From Aminobacter sp. J41 (GTDB lineage: Bacteria > Pseudomonadota > Alphaproteobacteria > Rhizobiales > Rhizobiaceae), in contig NZ_JAGL01000016.1 of NCBI RefSeq assembly GCF_000526635.1, positions 1 to 64,000 of the forward strand: a DNA stretch of 64,000 bases, read 5' to 3'. How positions within the stretch are numbered: the stretch's first letter is position 1; the number at the start of each line of letters is the position of its first letter. The position numbers were made by a program, and so were the translations under genes. A model generated the notes under the pieces. The model ran no database searches. It had not been told where the DNA came from and saw only the letters and a program-made list of their open reading frames with translations. This document shows, piece after piece, positions 34,410-44,487 of the stretch.

Positions 34410-35488
34410 TCGGCTTCACCCTGGGGCGCTACTTCTTCATGCGCTACCTCTCGATCACCTTCTGGTTCTTCCTCGGTGTCGCTGGTCTCGTCTTCATCAT
34501 CAGCTTCACCGAATTTGCCGGCCGCGCCGGCGGTCTGCCGAACTACAGCGCGGGCTACGCGTTAGCATTCGCCGCGCTGCAGACGCCGATGATCATGCAG
34601 CAGGCAGTCCCGTTCATCTGCCTGATCTCCGGCATCGTGACCCTGGTGTCACTCAACCGCCGCTACGAACTGGTCGTGACGCGCTCGGCAGGCATTTCGG
34701 CCTGGCAGTTCCTGTTCCCGATCTGCCTCGCTGCGTTCTTCTGCGGGGTCCTGGCGCTTGCCGCTCTCAATCCGTTCGCGGCCTACGGCGTCGAGCGCAG
34801 CGAGAGCATCGAGACCAACTTGCGCGGCAATCAGCCGAAGGCGATGCCGGACACGCCGTGGATCAAGCAGCGCACCAGCGAAGGCGAGACGATCATCGGC
34901 GCGCAGTCTGCGCTCAACCTCGGTCTTGAACTGCACGGCGCGACCTTCCTGCGTATCAACCAGAACGGCGAGATCGGCGAGCGAATCGACGCGCGCGTCG
35001 CCCACCTGCGCGAAGGCCACTGGGAGCTGCTTGAAGCCACCCGTTATGGCGAAGGCGGACTGCCTGAGCATGTGGACATGCTCCAGGTTCCGACCAACCT
35101 CACACCGGAGTACGTGCTCGAGCGGCTCGCGAATCCGGAGTCGATTCCGTTCTATGAACTGCCGCGCAAGATCGCGGCGGCGCGCTCGTTTGGCCTCAGC
35201 GCCGACGCGTTCGCCATGCACTTCCACTCACTCGCGGCACTGCCCGCCCTGCTGGTAACCATGACTCTGATTGCAGCCACTGTTTCCATGCGTTTTGCGC
35301 GGATGGGCCAGTCCGTAACGATTATTCTGGGTGGCGTCCTCGCCGGCTTTCTGCTTTATGTCGTTTCTGTTTTAGTACAGGCATTTGGAAGCGCCGGATT
35401 CGTGCCGCCCATCGCTGCGGCGTGGTTTCCGGTGATAGTTGCGGGTTTCTTCGGGGTGACATTTCTCTTGTACAGGGAGGACGGCTAG
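34406..35488 (+). CDS. lptG: LPS export permease LptG
   Basis: A 360-residue partner of LptF, with the same six-helix plus periplasmic-domain plan: GRYFFMRYLSITFWFFLGV first helix, VSLNRRYELVVTRSAGISAW coupling region to the ATPase, and a C-terminal helix bundle. The last base of its stop codon is the first base of the lptD GTG, showing very tight coupling. Confidence 0.95.
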   Translation: MIGFTLGRYFFMRYLSITFWFFLGVAGLVFIISFTEFAGRAGGLPNYSAGYALAFAALQTPMIMQQAVPFICLISGIVTLVSLNRRYELVVTRSAGISAWQFLFPICLAAFFCGVLALAALNPFAAYGVERSESIETNLRGNQPKAMPDTPWIKQRTSEGETIIGAQSALNLGLELHGATFLRINQNGEIGERIDARVAHLREGHWELLEATRYGEGGLPEHVDMLQVPTNLTPEYVLERLANPESIPFYELPRKIAAARSFGLSADAFAMHFHSLAALPALLVTMTLIAATVSMRFARMGQSVTIILGGVLAGFLLYVVSVLVQAFGSAGFVPPIAAAWFPVIVAGFFGVTFLLYREDG

Positions 35489-37911
35489 TGAGGGGGGCGC
35501 TGGCGGCACAACGCAGCTCGGCCCGCAGGTTGCACCTTTGGGGAGCGACCGCACTGGCCTGCATCATGTCATGCGTCGTCCTTCCGGGCGTGTCCTTTGC
35601 GCAGGACATTGACCTGGTCGCCGCGACCGGGGTGTCGACCGACAGCGAAATGCTGCTCGAGGCGGACACGATCGTCTATGACCACGACCAGGCCACCGTC
35701 ACCGCAGTTGGCGGCGTGCAGATCGACTACGACGGCTATCGCCTCGTGGCGCAGCGCGTTGCCTACAACCAGAACACGTCGCGCCTGATCGCCAGCGGTC
35801 GGGTCGAGATCGTCTCCCCGGACGGCACCAAGATCTACTCGGAAGAGATCGACATCACCGACGACTTCCGGGACGGCTTCGTCAACGCGCTGCGCGTGCA
35901 GACAGCCGACAACACCTATTTCGCCGCGGAGAACGCGGATCGACGCGAAGGCAACATCACGACCTTCACCCGCGGCGTCTACACCGCCTGCGAGCCTTGT
36001 GAGGAAAAGCCCGACCAGCCGCCGATCTGGCGCATCAAGGCGCAGAAGATCATCTGGAACGGCAAGGCAAAGACCGTCCGCTTCGAGAAGTCGCGCTTCG
36101 AGATGTTCGGCATGCCGCTGGCCTTCCTGCCGGCATTCGAGATTGCTGATCCGACGGTCAAGCAGAAGTCCGGCTTCCTGTTCCCGCGCTACAAGTCCGG
36201 CAGCCGTCTCGGCTATGGCGCTGAGGTTCCGTATTACTGGGCAGTGTCGCCGACGGCGGACCTGACCTTCAAGCCGGCCTGGTATTCGAAGCAAGGCTTC
36301 CTCGCGAACGCCGAGTGGCGCCAGAAGTTCGACAATGGCGAGTACTCGATCACGGTTGCCGGCATCCGCCAGCGCAGCCCGGAGGAGTTTTATACCTCGA
36401 ATGACCCGACCGGTCTCTTTAGGTCGGACAACGAGAAGACCCGCGCGATGATCGGCACAAAGGGCCGGTTCCAGATCAATTCGCGCTGGACGGCCGGATG
36501 GGACATTCTTGCCCAGTCTGACAAGAACTTTGCCTATCGCTATGGCATCGACGGCTACGACCAGCACAGCCGGACGAACCAGATCTACCTGACCGGACTA
36601 AACGACCGGAACTATTTCGACCTGCGCGGCTATAAGTTCGACGTGCAGGAACAGGAGACCAACTTCAGTCGCGCAACGGGGGTGCAGAACCCGGACGCGC
36701 GTAATGCGCGTGACGCTCGCCAGCCGTGGGTCCTGCCCTCCTTCGACTATTCGTACATTCCGGATCAGAGCATTGCCGGGGGCGAGTTGTCGATCGACGT
36801 CAACTCGCAGAGCCTCTATCGCCGTCTTGCCGATTTCCCGGACAAGGATCCCGCAGCGAACAATGGCCGCCTTCCTGGCATTGAAGGCTGGTCTGGCCGC
36901 GTGACGGCCGAAGCCGAATGGAAGCGTTCGCTCATTGCGCCGGGCGGCCTGATGCTGACCCCGCTGCTGCATGCGCGCGGCGATGCAATCGGTGTCGACT
37001 TCCAGGGCGACTCACTTGATCGCATCAACGATCTTGGCGTCGCATCCGACATCCGCTCCGCCTACTATCGCGCTATGGCGACTGCTGGCCTCGAGGCACG
37101 CTGGCCGGTGCTGTTCTCGACCACCAGCTCCACCCACGTACTCGAGCCGATGGCGCAGATCTTTGCCCGTCCGAACGAGCCGCACGGCACCAGCCTCGGC
37201 ATCCCGAATGAGGATGCGCAGAGCATGGTCTTCGACGCGTCGAACCTCTTCGAGCGCGACAAGTTCTCCGGCTACGACCGCATTGAGGGCGGCGTGCGCG
37301 CCAATGTCGGTCTGCGCTACTCGGGCAACTTCGACAATGGCTGGTCGGCGCACGGCCTGTTCGGCCAGTCGTTCCACCTCGCCGGCCGCAATCCTTACGC
37401 GCAGCTGGACTACGTGAATGTTGGCGCAGCCTCCGGCCTCGAGACGGCCCGCTCGGACTATGTCGGCTCCTTCGGCGTCGTCAGCCCGATTGGCTTCAAC
37501 GCCAGCATCGGCGCCCGCTTCGATGAGGAAAGCTTCGAAGTTCGCCGCACGGATCTGACTGCGGGTTACGCATCGCGTCCGGTTTCGGTCTCGGCCGCCT
37601 ACTCGTTCATCGAGAAGCAGCCTGACTACGGCTTTGCCGCGGACCGTCACGAGGTTCGTGGTTCGGCGTCGGTTCGCCTCCACGAGAACTGGCGCGTTTT
37701 CGGCAGCGGCACCTACGACATCACCAACGAGGTGATGGTCAGGAAGGCGATCGGCTTCGCCTACGACGATGAGTGCTTCTCGTACACGATCAGCGCGGCC
37801 GAATACATCAATCGCGACAACACGAGCGACAAGCGACGCACGTTGGGTTTCCAGATTTCCTTGCGTACGCTCGGGGATTTTGCGACATCCACCTCTATCA
37901 GCCAGAACTGA
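35488..37911 (+). CDS. lptD: LPS-assembly protein LptD
   Basis: An 807-residue outer-membrane LPS translocon. An N-terminal signal (GATALACIMSCVVLPGVSFA) is followed by the OstA jellyroll domain (MLLEADTIVYDHDQATVTA, SGRVEIVSPDGTKIYSEE) and a large C-terminal barrel (from about 200) with aromatic-rich strands such as WAVSPTADLTFKPAWYSKQG. GTG 35488 is chosen because ggagg lies seven bases upstream and it abuts lptG. Cysteines for the inter-domain disulfide are few (ACEPCEEKP near 170, DECFSYT near the end), fitting the short alphaproteobacterial type. Confidence 0.95.
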   Translation: MRGALAAQRSSARRLHLWGATALACIMSCVVLPGVSFAQDIDLVAATGVSTDSEMLLEADTIVYDHDQATVTAVGGVQIDYDGYRLVAQRVAYNQNTSRLIASGRVEIVSPDGTKIYSEEIDITDDFRDGFVNALRVQTADNTYFAAENADRREGNITTFTRGVYTACEPCEEKPDQPPIWRIKAQKIIWNGKAKTVRFEKSRFEMFGMPLAFLPAFEIADPTVKQKSGFLFPRYKSGSRLGYGAEVPYYWAVSPTADLTFKPAWYSKQGFLANAEWRQKFDNGEYSITVAGIRQRSPEEFYTSNDPTGLFRSDNEKTRAMIGTKGRFQINSRWTAGWDILAQSDKNFAYRYGIDGYDQHSRTNQIYLTGLNDRNYFDLRGYKFDVQEQETNFSRATGVQNPDARNARDARQPWVLPSFDYSYIPDQSIAGGELSIDVNSQSLYRRLADFPDKDPAANNGRLPGIEGWSGRVTAEAEWKRSLIAPGGLMLTPLLHARGDAIGVDFQGDSLDRINDLGVASDIRSAYYRAMATAGLEARWPVLFSTTSSTHVLEPMAQIFARPNEPHGTSLGIPNEDAQSMVFDASNLFERDKFSGYDRIEGGVRANVGLRYSGNFDNGWSAHGLFGQSFHLAGRNPYAQLDYVNVGAASGLETARSDYVGSFGVVSPIGFNASIGARFDEESFEVRRTDLTAGYASRPVSVSAAYSFIEKQPDYGFAADRHEVRGSASVRLHENWRVFGSGTYDITNEVMVRKAIGFAYDDECFSYTISAAEYINRDNTSDKRRTLGFQISLRTLGDFATSTSISQN

Positions 37912-37914
37912 CCC

Positions 37915-37973
37915 CCTTTGTGCGCGGGCGTCACGCTTTCGCCGCACAAAGGAGGCAGGGATCGTCACGATCC
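37915..37973 (+). other. Two intercistronic hairpins between lptD and surA-like gene
   Basis: CCTTTGTGC (37915-37923) pairs with GCACAAAGG (37944-37952), then GGATCG (37959-37964) pairs with CGATCC (37968-37973). Neither has a T-run, so they look like mRNA-processing or stability elements rather than a terminator. Confidence 0.5.
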
Positions 37974-38003
37974 TTGCGTCTGGCACCACAGGAGACTTTT
38001 CGG

Positions 38004-38936
38004 ATGAAAACGTTCGGCAGCGTCCTGCGCAGCACCACTCTCGCCTTGAGCCTTGCGCTCGCCGGGGCCGCAGTTCCGCTCATGGCGCCTGTCGCTCATG
38101 CCAGCGAGATCAAGTACATCGTCAACAACCAGCCCATCACAAGCTACGACATCCAGCGCCGCGCCGCCTTCCTGCGGTTGCAGAACCGTCGCGGCAACGT
38201 TCAGACTGCGGCTGCCGAGGAAATGATCGACCAGGCGGTGCGTATGGCGGAAGCCAAGCGCATGCGCATCAACATCTCCGACGACATGGTCGCCGGCGCC
38301 TACGAGCGCTTCGCCAAGTCGAACAACATGTCGGCCAAGCAGATGGACCAGATCCTCAATCAGGCCGGCGTAACCAAGGCTCACTTCCGCGAATACATTC
38401 GCGCTCAGATGGCATGGTCGCAGGTTCTGCAGCAGCGCTCGCAAGCTGGCCGCGTCAGCGAGCAGGACGCCGTGCAGCGCATGTTGCAGCAGGGCGGCAA
38501 CAAGCCGTCGGCGACCGAGTACATGCTGCAGCAGGTGATCTTCGTCGTTCCGGCCAAGGAGCGCGGCAAATTGGGCGTGCGCAAACGCGAGGCTGAGGCA
38601 CTGCGCCAGCGCTTCCAGAACTGCGCCACGACGCGCGAATTTGCCAAGGGCTTGATCGACGTCACCGTCCGCGACCTCGGCCGCATTTTGGAGCCGCAGC
38701 TGCCCCCCGACTGGGCAGAGCACATCAAGCAGACCAAGCCGGGCCAGGCCACGCGCGTGCGTGAAACCGAGCGCGGGGTCGAGTTCATCGGCGTCTGCAG
38801 CGCCCGCGAGGTTTCGGACGATAGCGTCGCCCAGATGGTGTTCCAATCCGAAAAGGGCGGTGGCGGCAGCCAGGACGACCAGTCGAAGAAGCTGACTGAG
38901 GAACTCCGCGCCAAGGCGCAGATCGTCCGTCGCTGA
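38004..38936 (+). CDS. SurA-like periplasmic chaperone with degenerate parvulin domain
   Basis: A 310-residue secreted protein. Signal peptide residues 1 to about 33 (ending VAHAS), then a SurA_N chaperone domain (EIKYIVNNQPITSYDIQRRA; DQAVRMAEAKRMRINISDDM). The C-terminal part (about 170-280) aligns by eye with parvulin PPIase but lacks the GGxLGW motif. SurA guides outer-membrane proteins, LptD included, to the BAM machinery; lptD precedes it by 92 bases, and pdxA and rsmA follow, as in the classic lptD-surA-pdxA-rsmA cluster. Confidence 0.88.
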   Translation: MKTFGSVLRSTTLALSLALAGAAVPLMAPVAHASEIKYIVNNQPITSYDIQRRAAFLRLQNRRGNVQTAAAEEMIDQAVRMAEAKRMRINISDDMVAGAYERFAKSNNMSAKQMDQILNQAGVTKAHFREYIRAQMAWSQVLQQRSQAGRVSEQDAVQRMLQQGGNKPSATEYMLQQVIFVVPAKERGKLGVRKREAEALRQRFQNCATTREFAKGLIDVTVRDLGRILEPQLPPDWAEHIKQTKPGQATRVRETERGVEFIGVCSAREVSDDSVAQMVFQSEKGGGGSQDDQSKKLTEELRAKAQIVRR

Positions 38937-38972
38937 TCGGCTTTCGGCCGGTCGTCTGCAAGGAGGCGCAGT

Positions 38973-39968
38973 TTGGGCTTGCTAGCGCTCACATCGGGCG
39001 ATCCGGCCGGCATCGGGCCGGAGATCGCCCTCAAGGCATGGCTTGAGCGGGAGGAGCTGAACACTCCTGCATTCTATCTCCTCACCGATCCGGACGCTCT
39101 GCAGGCGCAGGCTGCCAAGCTTGGCCTGAAGGTGCCTGTCGAGACGACGACGCCTGAAAGCGCCGCCGATGTCTTCGCCAGGGCGCTTCCGGTCGTTCCG
39201 CTCAAGGCACGCTATGAGAACGAGCCGGGCGCACCGAGCGCGAACAATGCCGCTGGCATCATCGAGTCGATCGAGCGCGCGGTAGAACACGTCAACGCCG
39301 GTCGCGCCGATGCCCTCGTCACCTGCCCGATCGCAAAGAAGCCGCTCTACGACGCCGGTTTCCGCTATCCTGGGCACACCGAATTCCTCGGCCATCTCGC
39401 GGGCGGCGTGAAGCCGGTGATGATGCTTGCAGGACCAGAGCTGCGCGCAGTGCCGGTGACGATCCACATTGCGCTTTCCGAGGTTCCACAGATCCTCAAG
39501 ACAGAGGAAATCGTCGAGACGGCCGCTGTAACCGCAGCCGACCTGCGCGAGAAGTTCGGTATAGACGAGCCGCGCGTCGCGATTTCCGGTCTTAACCCCC
39601 ACGCGGGCGAAGGCGGGGCCATGGGGCGCGAGGAAATAGAGATCATCCAGCCGGCGATAGATGAGCTGCGCCGTCGCGGCATCAATGTGCGCGGGCCGCT
39701 GCCCGCCGACACGATGTTCCATCCGCAAGCGCGCGCGTCGTACGATGCGGCCGTCTGCATGTATCACGACCAGGCGCTGATCCCGGCCAAGGCGCTCGCC
39801 TTCGACGAGACGGTCAACGTCACCCTTGGCTTACCCTTCATCCGCACGTCGCCCGACCACGGCACGGCGTTCGACATCGCCGGCAAGGGCATCGCGCGGC
39901 CAGACAGCCTCGTCGCAGCGCTGAGGCTCGCCCGTTTCATGGCCGACAGGAAGGCGGCACGCGCATGA
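38973..39968 (+). CDS. pdxA: 4-hydroxythreonine-4-phosphate dehydrogenase
   Basis: A 331-residue PdxA of pyridoxal-phosphate synthesis. [20 protein letters not shown] begins the protein. The metal and substrate site is seen in [23 protein letters not shown] and [14 protein letters not shown] 38973 is supported by aaggagg seven bases upstream. The stop overlaps the rsmA ATG. Confidence 0.96.
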   Translation: MGLLALTSGDPAGIGPEIALKAWLEREELNTPAFYLLTDPDALQAQAAKLGLKVPVETTTPESAADVFARALPVVPLKARYENEPGAPSANNAAGIIESIERAVEHVNAGRADALVTCPIAKKPLYDAGFRYPGHTEFLGHLAGGVKPVMMLAGPELRAVPVTIHIALSEVPQILKTEEIVETAAVTAADLREKFGIDEPRVAISGLNPHAGEGGAMGREEIEIIQPAIDELRRRGINVRGPLPADTMFHPQARASYDAAVCMYHDQALIPAKALAFDETVNVTLGLPFIRTSPDHGTAFDIAGKGIARPDSLVAALRLARFMADRKAARA

Positions 39969-40810
39969 GCTTCGACGGATTGCCCCCGCTCAAGGACGTA
40001 GTCGACCGGTTCGAACTGCGCGCCAAGAAGAACCTTGGCCAGAACTTTCTGTTCGACCTCAACATCACCAACAAGATCGCCCGCTCGGCCGGGGACCTGA
40101 CGAAGAGCACCGTCATTGAGGTCGGTCCCGGCCCGGGCGGCCTGACCCGCGCGCTTCTCGCCAACGGCGCTCATCGCGTCGTCGCTGTCGAGCGTGACGA
40201 ACGCTGCCTGCCGGCGCTGGAGGAAATTTCCGCGCACTATCCCGGCCGACTTGAGGTGATTGCGGGCGATGCGATGGAGACGGATTTTGCGGCGCTGGCA
40301 AGCGGCGCAGAGAACGTGCGGATCGTCGCGAACCTGCCCTACAACATCGGCACCGAACTACTGATCCGCTGGCTAACCGGTCCGCAATGGCCACCGTTCT
40401 GGACCTCAATGACGCTGATGTTCCAAAAGGAAGTCGCGCAGCGCATCGTGGCGAAACCCGGCGATGACGCTTATGGTCGGCTGGGGGTACTAGCGGGCTG
40501 GCGCACGCGCGCCAACATCGTCTTTGACCTGCCGCCGCAGGCCTTCTCGCCGCCGCCGAAGGTCAATTCCGCCGTTGTGCACCTCGAACCGCGGGAAAAG
40601 CCTCTTGAGGCCAACGAGCGCACTCTTGCGAAGGTTACAGAGGCCGCTTTCGGCCAGCGCCGGAAAATGCTGCGGCAAAGCCTGAAGTCGCTCGGCGGCG
40701 AGGCGCTGCTGCAACAGGCGGATATCGAGCCGACCCGGCGCGCCGAGACTCTAAGCGTCGAGGAATTCGTTGCGTTGTCGCGACTGGTGGATGGGAAAAC
40801 CGGCACATGA
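39965..40810 (+). CDS. rsmA: 16S rRNA (adenine-1518/1519 N6)-dimethyltransferase
   Basis: A 281-residue RsmA/Ksg[20 protein letters not shown] is the family start, [16 protein letters not shown] binds S-adenosylmethionine and [14 protein letters not shown] is the catalytic NLPY motif. It dimethylates the two 3'-terminal adenines of the last 16S hairpin. It is overlapped by four bases on each side by pdxA and the beta-lactamase gene. Confidence 0.97.
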   Translation: MSFDGLPPLKDVVDRFELRAKKNLGQNFLFDLNITNKIARSAGDLTKSTVIEVGPGPGGLTRALLANGAHRVVAVERDERCLPALEEISAHYPGRLEVIAGDAMETDFAALASGAENVRIVANLPYNIGTELLIRWLTGPQWPPFWTSMTLMFQKEVAQRIVAKPGDDAYGRLGVLAGWRTRANIVFDLPPQAFSPPPKVNSAVVHLEPREKPLEANERTLAKVTEAAFGQRRKMLRQSLKSLGGEALLQQADIEPTRRAETLSVEEFVALSRLVDGKTGT

Positions 40811-41616
40811 AGTTGATCTGCGGGATTGTCGTTGCCGTTCTGGGTTTCCTCGTTCCCGCAGCAGCCAGCGCCGCTACCCTCTGCACCGTGATCGCGGACG
40901 GAACCTCCGGAAAAGTCCTGCTCGAAGAAGGCGACTGCCGCACGCGCGTGACGCCTGCCTCCACCTTCAAGATCCCCCTTGCGGTGATCGGGTTTGACTC
41001 TGGCTTCCTCAAGGACGAGAACAACCCTGCCCTGCCCTTCAAAAAGGGTTATGCGGACTGGGGCGGGCCGGACTGGAAGCAGACCACCACGCCGGCGCGC
41101 TGGCTGAAACATTCGGTCGTCTGGTACTCGCAGCAGATTTCGCACGCTCTTGGCAAGGAAAGGCTTGCTGCCTACACGGCTGCATTCGGCTACGGCAATT
41201 CCGACTGGTCCGGCGACAAGGGAAAGGACAACGCGCTCGACCGCGCCTGGATCGGCTCGTCGCTGAAGATCTCACCGGCGGAACAGGTCGAGTTCCTTCG
41301 GCAACTCATGAACCGGCAGCTGCCGGTTTCCAGGGACGCCATGGACAAGACGGACCGGATCATCGAACGTTCGACCGCGGCCGGCTGGACGGTCGCCGGG
41401 AAAACCGGCTCGGCATTCCCGCGCAAGCGCGACGGATCTCTCGACCGCGCGCGCGGTTGGGGCTGGTATGTCGGCTGGGCCAAGAAGAATGGCCGCACGC
41501 TGGTCTTTGCCCGGCTAAATCAGGACGAGACGCTGATCCGCGCGCCGGGCGGCCTGAGGGCGCGAAAAGAATTCCTGGAAGGCTGGGACCAGCTTGTGAA
41601 GCGGCTGCCCGACTGA
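40807..41616 (+). CDS. Class D (OXA-type) beta-lactamase
   Basis: A 269-residue serine beta-lactamase. Signal peptide residues 1-22. Class D motifs are all present and correctly spaced: STFK (52-55, catalytic Ser and the Lys that is carboxylated in this class), SVV (103-105), YGN (129-131) and KTG (199-201), followed by WGWYVGW. It overlaps the rsmA stop by four bases (ATGA), so it belongs to the core-gene operon and is likely ancestral chromosomal rather than a recent gain. Substrate range cannot be read from sequence; a sensor-like or peptidoglycan-related role is possible. Confidence 0.92.
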   Translation: MKLICGIVVAVLGFLVPAAASAATLCTVIADGTSGKVLLEEGDCRTRVTPASTFKIPLAVIGFDSGFLKDENNPALPFKKGYADWGGPDWKQTTTPARWLKHSVVWYSQQISHALGKERLAAYTAAFGYGNSDWSGDKGKDNALDRAWIGSSLKISPAEQVEFLRQLMNRQLPVSRDAMDKTDRIIERSTAAGWTVAGKTGSAFPRKRDGSLDRARGWGWYVGWAKKNGRTLVFARLNQDETLIRAPGGLRARKEFLEGWDQLVKRLPD

Positions 41617-41635
41617 ACAGGCAGCCTCCCAGTCG

Positions 41636-42292
41636 CTAACCGAGCTTCTCGTCCAGCAGGCCGGTGACGAAGTCGAACAGGCCCGGACGGCGGTCGCGGC
41701 GCAGGCGTTCGGCGGTGACGATTGCCCGCACCTCGGCAAACGCCTTCTGCAGATCCTCGTTGATGACGATGTAGTCGTAGTCGAGCCAGTGCTCGATTTC
41801 GGTGCGTGCGTTCTTGAGGCGCGCCTCAATCACCTCTTCCGCATCCTCAGCGCGCCGACGCAGGCGCTCCTTCAGTTCACGCATCGACGGCGGCAGGATG
41901 AAGATCGAGACGACATCGCCGCGCATCTTCTCGCGCAGCTGCTCTGCTCCCTGCCAGTCGATGTCGAACAGCATGTCGCGGCCTTCCGCGAGCGCGCGCT
42001 CGGCCGGCGCGCGTGGCGTAGCGTAGTAGTTGCCGTGGACCTCGGCCCACTCCAGCAACTCATCATTGTCGCGCATCAGCTCGAATTCGCGCTTGGTGCG
42101 GAAATGATAGTGATGGCCATCGATCTCGCTGCCGCGGCGCGCGCGCGTGGTGACGCTGACCGACAGCTCGAAGCCCTTGTCCTCTTCAAGCAGGCTGCGC
42201 GCAATGGTGGACTTGCCCGCGCCCGACGGCGACGACAGCACCAGCATCAACCCGCGCCTGCGGATTGTTGCGTTGAGCGGCGTATCGGCCAT
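41636..42292 (-). CDS. gmk: Guanylate kinase
   Basis: A 218-residue GMP kinase. The P-loop is [19 protein letters not shown]-binding residues are seen in [19 protein letters not shown], and [13 protein letters not shown] is the lid region. It converts GMP to GDP. It follows yicC with a three-base gap, in the yicC-gmk arrangement common in proteobacteria. It converges with the beta-lactamase gene. Confidence 0.96.
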   Translation of the reverse strand: MADTPLNATIRRRGLMLVLSSPSGAGKSTIARSLLEEDKGFELSVSVTTRARRGSEIDGHHYHFRTKREFELMRDNDELLEWAEVHGNYYATPRAPAERALAEGRDMLFDIDWQGAEQLREKMRGDVVSIFILPPSMRELKERLRRRAEDAEEVIEARLKNARTEIEHWLDYDYIVINEDLQKAFAEVRAIVTAERLRRDRRPGLFDFVTGLLDEKLG

Positions 42293-42295
42293 GAT

Positions 42296-43183
42296 CTACT
42301 CCAAATTCTGCACTTGCTCGCGAAACTGATCGACGACCGCCTTCAGCTCCAGGCCGATGGCCGTAACAGAAGCTGCGTTCGATTTCGAGCAAAGCGTGTT
42401 CGTTTCACGATTGAATTCCTGGGACAGGAAGTCGAGCTTCCTGCCGATCGCTCCGCCGCCGGCGATGTGCGCGCGGCCAGCCGCAATATGCGTCTTGAGC
42501 CGGTCGATCTCCTCGCGGATGTCGGCCTTGGTCGCGAGAAACGCCGCCTCCATATGGAGCCGCGCCTCATCAAGTGGTGCGTTCGTCTCAAGCAGCAGTG
42601 CTACCTGCTCGGCCAAACGCTTGCGGATGGAAGCAGGCTCGCGCGAGGGGTCTGCCTCGGCACGCAGCGTCAGCGCCTCGATGGTATCGAGGTGGGCAAG
42701 GAGCACTTTCGCGAGTGCCTGGCCCTCGTTTTCTCGAGCCTGCTGCAGGCCGTCGAGAGCTTCATCCAGCGAAGCGAGAATCGCGGCATCGAGTGCGGCT
42801 CTGCTTTCCTCGTCTTCAAGCGTCTCCGGCGAATCCAACACTCCGCGCAGCGCGAGCAGGCCATCGGCAGTCGCGGGCGCCACGCCGAACTGCTCTTCCA
42901 GCCGCCTGGCGAGACCAGCGAGGTCCTTGAGAAAATCCTCGTTCACAACCGGCTGCGCCAGCGAGCCGGTGCGAGTGAGGTTCAGCGAAGCCTGAATGTT
43001 GCCGCGTGAAAATCGCTTCTGGATAGCGGGACGAACCGCCTGTTCGAGCCGCTCAAGACCGGCGGGCAGGCGCAAGCGAACCTCGAGCCCTTTGCCGTTG
43101 ACCGACTTCAGTTCCCAGACGAAAACAGCACCGTTGTGCTCTCCGGCGGCCCGGCCGAAGCCGGTCATACTCTGCAAACTCAT
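42296..43183 (-). CDS. yicC: YicC-family endoribonuclease
   Basis: A 295-residue YicC/YloC protein. QSMTGFGRAAGEHNGAVFVW at the N-terminus and a C-terminal domain with GRKLDFLSQEFNRETNTLCSK are diagnostic. In E. coli YicC is an RNase linked to degradation of the small RNA RyhB. It lies between mltG and gmk. Ribosome-binding site gggggt precedes the ATG. Confidence 0.93.
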   Translation of the reverse strand: MSLQSMTGFGRAAGEHNGAVFVWELKSVNGKGLEVRLRLPAGLERLEQAVRPAIQKRFSRGNIQASLNLTRTGSLAQPVVNEDFLKDLAGLARRLEEQFGVAPATADGLLALRGVLDSPETLEDEESRAALDAAILASLDEALDGLQQARENEGQALAKVLLAHLDTIEALTLRAEADPSREPASIRKRLAEQVALLLETNAPLDEARLHMEAAFLATKADIREEIDRLKTHIAAGRAHIAGGGAIGRKLDFLSQEFNRETNTLCSKSNAASVTAIGLELKAVVDQFREQVQNLE

Positions 43184-43212
43184 AACGCTACCCCCTGTCC
43201 CCGCCGACTAGC

Positions 43213-44388
43213 TTACTGTGCCGGAGTTTCTCCTCCCGACGACTGAGAAGCTGCAGCCCGCTCGCGTTCGATACGGCGCCAGCGCGCGACGTTTTCGTTG
43301 TGCTCTTCCAGTGTCTCGGCAAAGACGTGTCCACCCGACCCGTCCGCCACAAAATAAAGATCGTTGGTCTTCGATGGATTGGCGACCGCCTCCAGCGACG
43401 CGCGACCGGGGATCGCGATCGGTCCGGGCGGCAGGCGATCGATGACGTAGGTGTTATAGGGCGTCGGCTTCTCGATGTCCGAGCGATAGATCGGACGGTC
43501 TGACGGCTTGCCGTCGCCACCGAACAAACCATAGACGATGGTCGGATCGGACTGGAGCCGCATGCCCTTCTTGAGGCGGTTGATGAACACCGCTGCCACG
43601 CGCGAGCGCTCGTCGCCGCGGGCCGTCTCCTTCTCGACGATCGAGGCGAGCGTGACGAACTCGTTGATGTCGTTGATCGGCAAGCCCTCGGCACGGCGCG
43701 CCCAGATGCTTTCCACCAGCGCTTTCTGGTCGGCCATAAGGCGCTTGACGACTTCCTCGCGCTTCATGCCGCGCGTGAAGCGGATGGTGTCGGCAGCAAT
43801 CCACCCCTCTCCCGGCAGTTCGGCAGGAAGATCGCCCTCAAGCTCCTCGACCTCGGCGATGCGCTTGAGCGCCTGCTTGACGGTAAGCCCCTCGGGAACG
43901 GTCACCGAATGCAGGATCGAGCGCCCACTCACCAGCAGGTCCATGATGTCGTGCATCGAAGCCGCTGCCGGAATGGCGTATTCGCCAGCCTTCAGCTTGC
44001 CGTCATTGCCGTAGGCACGCAGGCCAAGGCGGAAGATGCGCGCATCGGAGATAATGCCCTTGCGCTCAAGCAAATCGGCGATCTCACCGACGCCCGTCGA
44101 AGGACGGATCAGAATCGTGTCGGCGGCAGCGAGCGGGCCAGGGCCTTCAAATTCGGCCTTACCGTACCAGACGGCCGCGAATGCCGCGATCGCCACGAAG
44201 ACGATCACCGACATGACGAAGTTCATGAAGACGACGAACTGGCTGCGCGAGCGGCGCGACCGTACCGGCGGCGGCGTACCGGCCTGCGGCCGCAGCGCTT
44301 CGCTTGCGGTTTTGGGCACTATCGGCTTCGCCGACGCGGGCGAAGGAGTCGCTGGCGAGGTACCCTGATCCGCGGAATCGGTCGTCAT
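43213..44388 (-). CDS. mltG: Endolytic murein transglycosylase MltG
   Basis: A 391-residue YceG-like enzyme. One N-terminal membrane helix (about 50-70) after a proline-rich cytoplasmic stretch, a LysM-like part with TILIRPSTGVGEIADLLERK, and the catalytic domain with TLASIVEKETARGDERSRVA, where the Glu after Val is the catalytic acid. It cuts nascent glycan strands and is thought to set their length. It follows fabF in the usual fabF-mltG order. Confidence 0.95.
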   Translation of the reverse strand: MTTDSADQGTSPATPSPASAKPIVPKTASEALRPQAGTPPPVRSRRSRSQFVVFMNFVMSVIVFVAIAAFAAVWYGKAEFEGPGPLAAADTILIRPSTGVGEIADLLERKGIISDARIFRLGLRAYGNDGKLKAGEYAIPAAASMHDIMDLLVSGRSILHSVTVPEGLTVKQALKRIAEVEELEGDLPAELPGEGWIAADTIRFTRGMKREEVVKRLMADQKALVESIWARRAEGLPINDINEFVTLASIVEKETARGDERSRVAAVFINRLKKGMRLQSDPTIVYGLFGGDGKPSDRPIYRSDIEKPTPYNTYVIDRLPPGPIAIPGRASLEAVANPSKTNDLYFVADGSGGHVFAETLEEHNENVARWRRIERERAAASQSSGGETPAQ

Positions 44389-44461
44389 AGGCCTTGCGGC
44401 TCTCCATTGAAAAATAAGGTCCGAGTCGGTTCCCGAACCTAAGCCCGAATGTGGCAGAAAT

Positions 44462-44480
44462 GGCGGCGCACCGCGCCGCC
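44462..44480 (-). terminator. GC-rich hairpin after fabF, possible attenuator
   Basis: GGCGGCGC (44462-44469) pairs with GCGCCGCC (44473-44480) around ACC, directly after the fabF stop on the minus strand. Only a weak ATTTCT follows, so it is likely a partial terminator or mRNA 3' end stabiliser before mltG. Confidence 0.45.
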
Positions 44481-44487
44481 GAAGACG

